64,000 bases of DNA from Nigrospora sphaerica (lineage: Eukaryota > Ascomycota > Sordariomycetes > Amphisphaeriales > Apiosporaceae): the NCBI GenBank assembly GCA_018287875.1, contig JAGVVL010000002.1, positions 1,798,001-1,862,000 of the forward strand, read 5' to 3'. The position numbers and the translations under genes were made by a program. Shown piece by piece: positions 55,503 to 64,000 of this stretch (position 1 is the stretch's first letter; every line of letters starts with the position of its first letter). The notes below the pieces were generated by a model. The model made no database searches. It had not been told where the DNA came from and worked only from the letters and a program-made list of their open reading frames with translations.

Positions 55503-56051
55503 TCAGTTACTAGCAGGCACCATCCGCCACTGCAAGGGGTAGCCGTAGCAGGCCGAGGTGCCGGCGGCGGCGTGGCTGCCCTGCTGGGTGGCGGCGATGG
55601 CGGACGCGAGGATGTTGGCGATGTCGCCGTTGCCCAAGTGGATGCCCTCGTACGACGAGTCCATGCCGGTGTCTGGGCGGATCTCGAAGCTGCAGCCGGC
55701 GTTGGCGATGAGGCGGTACCAGGTGGCGCCGGCCCACGTCGCGAAGACGAAGGCGGCGTCGTCGGCGCGCACGCTCTGCAGCAGAGCCTCGCAGTTCGCC
55801 GCCCAGCCGGCCGGCGGCGCCGAAAGCGGCGCCGCGCCCACCGTGGTGCCGCGGCAGTCGCCCACCTGGAGCTGGTCCGCATCGTACTTCCAGGCGCAGC
55901 AGACGTCACCGGTACACGACGGCGCGGTGGAGGGGGGCGGGAGCAGTTGGCAGGACGGGACCGAGGCCCTCGGGACCATGGCCAAGGGCGTGGCGGCACA
56001 GGGGGGCCAGAACTGCAAGACCAGCACCGAGACGAGAAAGGGGATATGCAT
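55503..56051 (-). CDS. Small cysteine-rich secreted protein, Ecp2/Hce2-like putative effector
   Basis: An intronless gene of 182 residues. Residues 1-20 (MHIPFLVSVLVLQFWPPCAA) form a signal peptide. The mature part has eight cysteines (34, 46, 51, 52, 66, 87, 120, 168), enough for four disulfides. The order VGDC (66), NC (87), WYRLIANAGCSFEI (120), LGNGDIANILASAI (about 139-152) and SACYG (168) matches the layout of the Hce2 domain, named after Cladosporium fulvum Ecp2, whose members are secreted and often linked to host cell death. The assignment is from pattern memory only. It lies between a tRNA and a transposon. Host interaction is untested. Confidence 0.75.
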   Translation of the reverse strand: MHIPFLVSVLVLQFWPPCAATPLAMVPRASVPSCQLLPPPSTAPSCTGDVCCAWKYDADQLQVGDCRGTTVGAAPLSAPPAGWAANCEALLQSVRADDAAFVFATWAGATWYRLIANAGCSFEIRPDTGMDSSYEGIHLGNGDIANILASAIAATQQGSHAAAGTSACYGYPLQWRMVPASN

Positions 56052-57322
56052 GGTGAGAAGCGAGGGTCGTCAGATGCCAGCTGGGTATTTTGGTGACGGT
56101 TCAGGCCCGGGTCAGAAGCTTAGGTAGGAAACCTGAGTGAGTGGGTGAGTGTACCGCCTCGTTCTCGGCCGGAAGTGACGCTCTTATATAGGTAGGTGTA
56201 AAACAACGACCTCGAAGCAAGGAAAGGGCGGCAACAACATCGTGCCCTTCCGCTTGTTGGTCGATCATATCATTCCAGGATCATGGATGTTTGTTGACTG
56301 CAGTTACGTTGGCAAAACGAGACGCTGGGCAGCAACCCTTTCCTGGCAATATCGTCGGCATGTGGCCCCCGACCACCGCCCCTGGTTCCCAAGGCGCGCC
56401 AAGCATAGGAAGCAAACTCTATCGCACGCCGTACTTCACCGCTGAGCCGGAGGGGCGTGGGCCACCTGACCATGGCAGCTTCATATGCGAACCGTCACAA
56501 CGACTGCCGCAATCACTACTCGATCGGCCGTCGGTGATGTGATTTCGGCCCCTTCCCAATGGAGGTCAATGGGGCCATTGTGATACCTAGGACCCCAGAT
56601 GCCATGGTCCGGCGGCTAGAGCTGACTCTGGGGCGCCGGTTATTGGTTGCGAATGTTGCGCGGCCGGCCAATCAGGGGCCTGGTTTTTGTGCGATCGTCG
56701 GCCGCGGTGAAGATTCACATCCTCTTCACATTGGGAGTCCAGGACGGCAAGGACGAACCCCGCAGTTGTCATCGCACTGACATGTTGCCATGGAGTTGTT
56801 GCATTCGTCGAGATGCGCCGGATGGGAGTGCGAAGTAGGGAGGGAGAAGAGGCAAGGGATATGGTAGGCAATCAATTACCAGGATTTGGTTGTTGGTGTG
56901 CCTGCGAGATGAGGCCATCGCTCGGCCCGCACAAACCGACCGGTTGGGCCAGCCCAGGAACGTCCCGGTACCGTGGTCGAGCTAGAGTGCAGAAAAGCGC
57001 TGTCGGCCGTGGCATCCCTGCATCGTTACAATCTTCAACCAACACCGCATCACTAAAGTATGACCGCCGACAGGGCGGTTCCATGCTGCCGATGGGGGCC
57101 CATCTGTGCGTACCACAGTACGAGGTGTTACAACACTCAAACTGCGATTTGCCCTCTCAAGACGGGAGGGCGACGGCAAAGTTTCCATGCTTGGTTACAG
57201 GTGGAGACCTGCGCTCGTGATGACATGCGTAGTACGGAATACTTCCTTCGGTATGCAAGGACGTAAGCACTTGAGTGAACAAGACCCGTGCTAGTAGTTG
57301 GAACCGATATGCGGCCAATCGG
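56052..57322. other. Intergenic region left of the Fot1-like element
   Basis: About 1.3 kb between the secreted-protein gene and the transposon. Short overlapping frames exist but none is recognisable. No repeat or tRNA is seen. Confidence 0.55.
56181..56190 (-). promoter_or_regulatory. TATA box of the Hce2-like gene
   Basis: TATATAAGAG on the minus strand lies 130 bases upstream of the ATG at 56051. Confidence 0.6.
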
Positions 57323-57324
57323 TA

Positions 57325-57369
57325 ACGTACATGTCAGGTCAGCGGAACATGTGGGTCAACGGAACACTT
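57325..57369 (+). repeat. Left terminal inverted repeat of Fot1-like element
   Basis: 45 bp beginning ACGTACATGTCAGG, a perfect inverse match of 59125-59169. Confidence 0.92.
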
Positions 57370-57421
57370 TCTAGCACAATCCCATTAGAATCAGACAATT
57401 ATATCGCCATAACACCTTAAA

Positions 57422-59071
57422 TCAATTCAAACTAATCGTTTCCGACTCTTTAAAGACACCTTTTTCCATTTGACAAGTGCGAGCATTATGACCGGTCTCT
57501 CCGCAGGTGCCGCAGCGTTGTCCGCGAGGTTGAGTCCTCCTTACGCGACTGCTACTTGCACGTGTTTCCTCCTTCAACTGCGTATCGGCGTCCTTTTGAT
57601 CTAAAATATCTTGTGCCTCTCCAATAGCTAGTGCTCCTCCATTTCGTATACGCTTTTTCTTTATTTTGCGACGTTTTGCGAGGCTGCTATTCGCCTCTCT
57701 GAGGCTGCGGACCTCAGCCTCTAAAAGGGTAACACGATGCATTGTTGCTACCGCACCTTCGAAAGCTGGTCAATTGCTAGTAAAATTGGTGTCGGGGAGC
57801 TCCTTGGTGACGGCGGACTCGATTCGTAATATAATCTGTTTGCGAAGTCGCCTCGGTTGGGTTGTGCGGCGTTTGAGAGGCCCATGGGATGCTTGTTGTT
57901 GGGAGGCTGCTAGACGGCGAAGGCGTTGATAACTTCACGTCGAGCTTCGAGATAACCTTTTCCGGGTTATGAGGACTAAACCAGCTCCGCGGAACCCAGC
58001 TTTGACGTTTTCGGGTATAAAAACCTTTAAAAACGCGGCCTGGAAAGCGATAAGGAACTCGGCCTTAGTGATATGGTTAACGAGTGACTTCATAAAGGTT
58101 TCGATTTCGCGACCGTACGCCCGCTTCAGTGGCCCAAAACACCCCACGTCAAGTGGCTGGAGTAGATGCGACGAGTGCGGAGGCATAGAGACTGTGATGA
58201 TGTTCTTCTCTTTACTGAAAGCCTGGAATTCGGCCGAAACGTGGCTCTCGCGCCGTCGATCACTAATAGACGATATCGGCCTTTCGCGTGCGACGAGGTA
58301 TGTTTATCGAAATGCCGAATCCAGTCCAGGCCTGTCTTATTATCGGTCCATCTATTCTCGGTTGGTTTAATTACCTAATCGCGTGGGAGGGTGCTATCGA
58401 GTACCAATTGGCGAGGTGGTAAGACCCTTCACGACGATAAACGGCGGGACACACCAGCCGTCGAACAGACGCCTTGGATTACGGTAACCTATTCGCGATT
58501 GCCAGGCTGGACCTTCTTTCGTTTGCCGTTACAGTCGGCGCCTGTGACGACTATAGTGGACGCGATCTGGCCCATTATAAAGCCGGTCTCGTCGAAGTTG
58601 TAGATATCCTCGTCTTGGATGCCGTACTTGGCCTTAATATTCTGCAAAAGACCGAACCAGCCGGCGATCTTCTCGGGTCTTCGCAAAGGGCCCTCTGGTA
58701 GTTGTATACACGCGAAAGACGCGTCCGAAGGTCTGGTTGGCGCTTCACGAAGGTCGAGGCCCAACGCGTCCCGACGCGTGACGCGTCACGCGCCTCGGCG
58801 ATAACATTCGCCATATCTTCCACGTCAGAGATTCGGGAAAACCTCGCGCATCTAAGTCGAGAATGTATTGAATAATAGCTTTCTCTAGTTCGGACAGTCG
58901 ACAACTGCCTGGGCGGGTATCTTGTCGGGCGCGTCTGCCGTTCATCCGGCTATAGAGAGTGGTTAGAGAAACCTGGAAGATCTTAGCGGCTTTGCGAAGA
59001 CTTAAACTAGGAGTCTTCTAAATCGCTTGAACCGCTAGAATAATCTGCGACTCGCTCGAAGTGTTTCTCAT
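57422..59071 (-). pseudogene. Fot1-like DDE transposase with C-terminal zinc knuckle, broken
   Basis: From an ATG at 59071 the minus strand reads MRNTSSESQIILAVQAI, then a TAG where a sense codon is expected, then the helix-turn-helix TPSLSLRKAAKIFQVSLTTLY and NGRRARQDTRPG. It changes frame near 58860 and again near 58700. The catalytic blocks appear in pieces: YNFDETGFIMG (first aspartate), LLVIDG (second) and LLQPLDVGCFGPLKRAYG (third). Another TAG follows QPGNRE. The C-terminus has a coiled KRRKIKKKRIRNGG part and a C-x2-C-x4-H-x4-C knuckle (CGTCGETGHNARTC). Several stops fit C-to-T or G-to-A changes, as expected from repeat-induced point mutation, but frameshifts are also needed. Confidence 0.82.
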
Positions 59072-59124
59072 GATTTGTTATAAAGTAAAGCGCGGTTAAA
59101 GTTGGGGAGGTGGGAATTTGCAGG

Positions 59125-59169
59125 AAGTGTTCCGTTGACCCACATGTTCCGCTGACCTGACATGTACGT
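59125..59169 (-). repeat. Right terminal inverted repeat of Fot1-like element
   Basis: Perfect inverse copy of 57325-57369, ending CCTGACATGTACGT before the TA duplication. Confidence 0.92.
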
Positions 59170-59360
59170 TAGCTGGAACGAAAACTGCAAAGGTAGAAAA
59201 GTACCAGGTATGCCGCACTTAGAAGAAGGTAGTTATTCTTAAAAGCGATCCAAGATAGGAGCGAGGAAGACATCGGAAGAAACATAAAAAGGCAGGAAAA
59301 GAAGGGGAGGAGGCAAAAGAGAGGGTAGTTCCCCGATAAGTAGGGGAAAAAAGAACAGCA

Positions 59361-59431
59361 TGCATCAGCCGCGAATCGAACGCGGGGCCCATCGATGGCA
59401 ACGATGGATTTTACCACTAAACCACTGATGC
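59361..59431 (-). tRNA. tRNA-Gly (GCC)
   Basis: The minus strand folds as a 71-base intronless tRNA. The acceptor stem is GCATCAG/CTGATGC with discriminator A. The D arm is GTTTAGTGGTAAAAT, and the anticodon stem CATCG/CGATG encloses TTGCCAT (anticodon GCC). The T arm is CCGCG-TTCGATT-CGCGG. All stems pair well. Confidence 0.93.
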
Positions 59432-60260
59432 TTTGATGGATGATGACACTCTTATTAATTTCCATAATCAAAAGCTTTTGAGTTCTGGTTTACAACATTA
59501 CCACCTTCATGATCACAACCATGGCGACGCTGACTGCACTCTGAGTTAATGCTGTTTCAGCTTGCTACAAGAAATGAAGAAGCCAAATCACTAATTTCAT
59601 ACTTGGCCGGTAGATATGACATAATGTTTGCACGCGCGACTGAGCCACCTCTCACCCGCCCAGGAGGGCCGAAAGATCAACAGATAATGGCGTTTTCCTC
59701 GTCCACCGCCGCCCAGTCGGGTTGTAATCCCGGCGGCGCGTAAGGGTCCATAGCAGCCACGGTGCTGGTGGTCGTCGGAGACACGATATAGAGTCGCCGT
59801 CTGGCATCACAGGTAGCGAAAGCCACAGGAGTGATTATGAAATATTCTAGACCGCTACTGACTTGCCGTCGAGGCTGGCCCGCCCTAACGAGGAGCGCAA
59901 TTTCGACCGACTGCATCCACTGCTGGCCCTTATCACTTTGCGAAATATGACCGGGTAGGGTTAGTCCTCGGCGGCGGTGTCCGTCCTTGGCTGTCTGCTT
60001 GACTTCACATGAGCAAGATGCGGATTTCGAGATGTGCACAAGTAGATGAGTGCACCAAACCAACACCGCGCTCATATTCTCGCCCGCAGCCTGTGCTCTT
60101 TGTTTTTATACACGAGTCTTCCCAAACCTCCCCGTTGGCCGACTCGAAGGGTGTATCAAGTAACTATGACAAGAATGCCGTTTGGGTCTGCAATCGCTCT
60201 CATCAACCTCGTAAGCCAATCCAGCCGCCTCGACTGGCCGTCCCCAAATGTACCCATGCA
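59432..60260. other. Intergenic region between tRNA-Gly and striatin
   Basis: No full gene is seen. A coding-like scrap on the minus strand at about 59681-59752 starts MDPYAPPGLQPDWAAVDEEN and stops after IIC. It may be a gene fragment. The right end holds the striatin 3' untranslated region. Confidence 0.45.
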
Positions 60261-62920
60261 TCATCGAGCAAACACTCTAACAGAACCATCGCCGCCCGAG
60301 CTCACGACCCATCGGCCGTCGCTACTCCACACCACCGCGCAGACGCCTTCGCCTCGCATTATGCGGTGGTTCGTGATTTCTTGTGTACAGCTGCGCTTTT
60401 CTAAACTCCAGAATCTCAAGCTCGCATCGTGACCGGCAGACACCAGCTCGCGGCCGTCGGGAGAGAGCGACAGAGACGATATCGACGCGGGGTGAGCAAG
60501 CATATTGTACGTGCATTGGCCTAGCCAGAAATTAGCAACTCGTCCACCGAATCTCCCAGAAGCAAGGGCAACCTACCGCTGTTGGCATCGAAGAACCGGA
60601 CGAAACGGTCCTCGTGCCCACTTATGATGACGCCTTCGATGCCGGTGCCCGACGTACCGGCACCGCCCGTGGGGCCTGCGCCGCCCGTTGCGCCGCCGTC
60701 TTCCTCGTTGAGACCGTTGCCGGAGTTCTGTTCAAGCCCGGCCGTGGTAGCGACAATCGCGTTGACGCTGGTGCCGATGGTGCCGTCGTACGTCTCGAGG
60801 CTCGCCATCGTGCCAATCTCCTCGCCTGTACGTGTATCGTAGATAATAATGGCCGCGTCCGAGTAGGATACAACAAAAGTTTCCCCGCTGCCTGACAGCG
60901 GCGTGATACAAGTCGGACTGGCCTTCGATCCGTTGCTTCGCTTGATGTCGTGGATGAGCGTCGAGTGGAATGGGGTGTTGGATATCATGTTGGGCTGGGG
61001 CGAGCTGGGGAACTGGGAGCCCGAACTCATCGAGTTTCCCCTGACCCGCCCGCTACCTCCCGCACGCCGACCAGTGGGTGCTGGTTGCGGTGATGTCAGC
61101 TGGGGCGGCGCGCTCACCGACCACACCTTCACCACGCCGTCGGCGGCACCCGATGCAAGAAGTATGCGATCGGGGGTGCCGTACTGGTTGTTCTGCCCGA
61201 AGACGGCGCCAAGCGTTGCGGGGAGTACACAAATGGCCCAAACGGCATCCGTATGACCGTCCAGCGTAGCCTTGGGGTCTACCCGGCCGCGCTCCCAGAC
61301 CCTGATGGAGGCATCCTGCCCGCCCGAGAATATCCACCCATCGCCCTGTGCGCGACCACCGGTAGAGAAGTTGGGCGACGGTGACCAGGATGTCAAGCAC
61401 AGGACTGCGCCCGTGTGGCCGCGATGAGTGAAGTCAGCTGTCACATCCAGGTCAGAAGCCGAAGAGCTCACGTGATTAGCGCTTTCACGAGGTATGTGGA
61501 ATCGCTTCACGAGGCCGTCGTCGCCCGCTGTGCAAATTTCGGGCTCGCCGGGACTGCCTCCGCCAGAGAAGATGACGGTTCGCACCGTGTTGAGGTGGCC
61601 CCTCAGCCCGTACCGCAATTTGAAGTTGCCGGCCTCCGGTTTCTGGGCGGCCGAGCCAAGTGCAAGTTCATGGTCGACGCTCTTCCTTCGGGACAGTGAC
61701 GTCTTTCTTCGGTGCGAGTTGGAGCCCCTATTGGGGGACTTGGGCAAGTTCTCGGCGGCGGGGAAAACGTCCTGGTCTGGACGCTGCGTGGACGACAGGG
61801 TTGGTAGCGGCTGTGAAGACGAGGTCTCGGGGAAGGATCCTTCACTGAAATCCCAACCGTCCGACTCGGGATGGTCCCGCTTCTCTCTGACCGTCTCCGT
61901 CGGGACTGTTCTGGCCAAATCGTTGACGTGGTTCGGCTTTGCCGGTGGCTCCTCGCGGCTCGTAACAGCGACACCGACTGGCGCTGGCCATTCTCCGGGG
62001 TTTTGGTAAAGCCCCGCGGGATCCTCGCCGGACCGCATCATGGGGGCCGACTGCAACTCCTGGGGGTTCTTATTTGGGACGGCCCCGTTCGGGGGTTGCT
62101 GCATCGGCTGCGCATGATGGTTCATATTGGGTTGTGGCCGAGCGGACTCCTTAACATGATTCTGGTTGTTTAACCGGAGAGCCTGAAAGGCAGCGTCCAT
62201 CTGGTGTAAGCCGGCGGGGACGCCGTATTCACCTTCTCGTAGGTCTTCCATGTAGGGCAGAGGTGGCGATTCTCGCGGCGGCATGGGATTGGCAGGGGTG
62301 ATCATCAGATAGGTAAACTCGGCCTGGCATTGGTCCAGGAAGGCCCTGAGATGATCGCGTTCCTCTTCTTCCTGAAGTCGCTCGCTGAGGATGCCCTCGA
62401 AACCGGGGACCGTTTCCTTGGGTTTGTCCTCCGAAGCTAGGTATCGCGTCAGTCCGTAGTGCGGGGGGCGGTTTGAGCAGGAGGCGTTCGACTCACGCTT
62501 CAATTTCTCCGCGATCAGGGCGTCCCGGTCTATCCTGGGTGGCTGTTTGACGGCGTGTTCCCCATCGGCTGGGTTTCCCGAGGCGGCTTTCAGCTGGGCG
62601 GCCTGATCCTTGACCTTCTTCTCAAGAATGCCGACGTATCGTTTCAAAGCCTTCTGCGTAGCGTCGGCCCGCCTTGCGGAGCCTTCCAGCGCAGCGATCC
62701 GTCCCTTCATCTCCTGTCTCTCGATCTCCCAGGCGTTCCTATCGCGCTCGTGTCGGTGCCATTCTGTTTGCAGGAAGCGCATGACGCCCTGCAGGGTGTA
62801 TTCCGTGGCATGCGGCTGGTTGTTGCCGTTGGGCTGCTGAGCGCCCGGGTCTTGGCCGCCCATGTTCCCGCCGTTGTTGCCATTTCCAGCACCCATGGCC
62901 GAGACCTGTTGCCAGCTCAT
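60261..62920 (-). CDS. Striatin family WD40 scaffold (PRO11/HAM-3 type)
   Basis: Exons on the minus strand are 62497-62920, 60577-62436 and 60261-60520, giving about 847 residues. The first intron is 60 nt and would keep the frame if retained; its removal gives EKLKPSEDKPKE. The last intron is 56 nt and joins DANSG to [12 protein letters not shown]. The N-terminus has the striatin block [24 protein letters not shown] followed by a coiled coil ([19 protein letters not shown] to about residue 110). A basic [13 protein letters not shown] patch precedes the C-terminal WD40 propeller, with repeats such as [42 protein letters not shown] and the final [24 protein letters not shown]. In fungi, striatin is the scaffold of the STRIPAK complex needed for fruiting bodies and hyphal fusion. 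The ATG at 62920 is the first in frame. Confidence 0.93.
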
Positions 62921-64000
62921 GACCACGATGTCCTCCGCCGCGATGCCGAGGGGCGCGTGCGAGCGATGTGCGGCGGGCCTAGAGCAACCGGCCCGGGTTT
63001 ACCGTCTATACCGTCGACTCGAGGGAAAGGGTGTTTTCGACATGCGCCGGCCGCGGGATAAGGAACGACGACACGGCTCGGAGTTAAGGACGCGCAGGGG
63101 CAGCAAGCGATGGACAGGCACGGTTCCTGGTTAGGGGAACTGGTGCCGGGGACCTGCAAGACAGCCAAGGTTCGTAATGTCGGATGCGATGAGCGTGGCG
63201 CAACAGGCTGGTAAGGTTGCAGAGGATTGCCGACGTGTCGTGACGGCAAGTGACGACGAGCCTGGGCGTGGTGGGCACGCCAGCTAGCCGCTGCTAATCT
63301 TTGGAACAAATAGACGGGAAAGGGGACGACGGATTGACTGGTCGCAATCGTTTCACTGAATCAGTGGGCAAGAAACGGGCCAAGAAAAAAGGAAGGACCG
63401 TTTGGGCAGCGCGGAAAATAACACGCCGCCACGAGTCCGCCAGAGGGGGGAGTCTGAGATGGGGTAGGGATGACGGCGCTTGGATTGGGATTTGACGCTG
63501 GTGAGTGTCCCAAGCGACAGGACGACGTGCGGCCACAGTGATGAAAGCTCCGAAATGCCTGCCAACGTCCAATGTGGTCAGTCGCTTGGCCTGCCGTTGG
63601 GCGAGCTTGGGCCGCGTATTGATCTGGGGGGTTAGATCTGCGCGGGCGCAAGGCTCTGGTTGTCTGTTCTTGGCTGTCAAGCCAGGTTGCCAGGGCTGGG
63701 ATGGAGGGCTTAGGTACATAATGGGGAGGGGACTGGCCTGGGGGCTGATGATGACTACAGAGTAAGAGGTACGTACATCAAGTCTAGACTGGATATGCCG
63801 CCCACTCCTTTTCGCCAACACAGCAGTGGATCGGGTCGCTGGAAGAGGGAAAGCGGGGGATCGGGGACGGGAAAGGGTGACTCGGAATTTTGTTGTTCAC
63901 AAGCCGAGTCGACTATGGATGGCAAGTGGTGGCCCAGATTGGTAATTTCGGGCCGGGTCCAACTTGCCAGTAGCCATTTAGTACATGTGGGAGGTCCTGA
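62921..64000. other. Striatin upstream region to window edge
   Basis: About 1.1 kb with no supportable gene. It should hold the striatin promoter and 5' leader. No TATA element is obvious. Confidence 0.55.

Larger units (their letters stand above)
57325..59169 (-). mobile_element. Fot1-like pogo-family DNA transposon, decayed
   Basis: An 1845-bp element has perfect 45-bp terminal inverted repeats beginning ACGTACATGTCAGG and TA on both flanks (57323-57324 and 59170-59171). Its size and TA target fit the Fot1 group. The minus strand carries a fragmented transposase ending in a CCHC zinc knuckle. It is unrelated in its termini to the Pot2-like copy at 49718-51645. It lies 191 bases from a tRNA-Gly gene. 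Confidence 0.9.

Noticed and set aside
1..64000. CRISPR arrays, bacterial operons, prophage or ribosome-binding sites
   Set aside because: The spliced genes and tRNA intron show a eukaryotic nuclear genome. No regularly spaced direct repeats of CRISPR type were seen.

Overview
The window looks like nuclear DNA of a filamentous ascomycete, most likely a Sordariomycete. Genes carry short GT-AG introns (56 to 187 nt), third codon positions are GC-rich, and the protein families are typical: Medusa, striatin/PRO11, a Zn2Cys6 regulator, a HET-domain protein, a fungal Cps1-type glycosyltransferase, an Ecp2/Hce2-like secreted protein and pogo-superfamily transposons. A Pot2-like element hints at Magnaporthales but does not prove it. 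There are no operons, CRISPR arrays or prokaryotic signals. Most gene models are multi-exon; I rebuilt the exons by hand from splice motifs and reading-frame continuity.

Layout. Positions 1-9983 hold no convincing gene and form an unusually long upstream region for a Medusa-type developmental regulator (9984-12687, +). A 6-kb stretch without a gene (12688-18755) contains palindromes and a 12-bp tandem repeat. A Zn2Cys6 regulator (18756-21452, -) is divergent from a secreted LVIVD-type protein (22593-24460, +). Next come a GT2 polysaccharide synthase (26333-28128, -) and an amino-acid permease (29388-31111, -), then 4.7 kb without a recognisable gene. A metabolic block follows: aldehyde dehydrogenase (35837-37610, +), an EGT2-like PLP lyase (40280-41694, +) and a secreted GH3 beta-glucosidase (42895-45141, +), which is tail-to-tail with a TRIP4/ASC-1-like C2HC5 zinc-finger protein (45260-46855, -).

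From about 47 to 60 kb the window has an accessory character. It holds a small membrane protein, a decayed Pot2-like transposon (49718-51645), a HET-domain gene, an intron-containing tRNA-Leu(CAG), a small cysteine-rich Hce2-like secreted protein, a decayed Fot1-like transposon (57325-59169) and a tRNA-Gly(GCC). Both transposons keep perfect terminal inverted repeats and TA target duplications, but their transposase frames are broken. The window ends with a conserved core gene, striatin (60261-62920, -).

The genes do not form one pathway. Medusa (conidiation) and striatin (fruiting body, cell fusion) are core developmental regulators at the two ends. The middle holds metabolism and secretion genes, and the repeat-flanked segment carries the HET and effector-like genes. 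I found no clearly undescribed biological system. The best leads are the transposon-flanked HET/Hce2/tRNA segment, the hairpins and tandem repeats between genes, and exons that simple ORF calling would miss.
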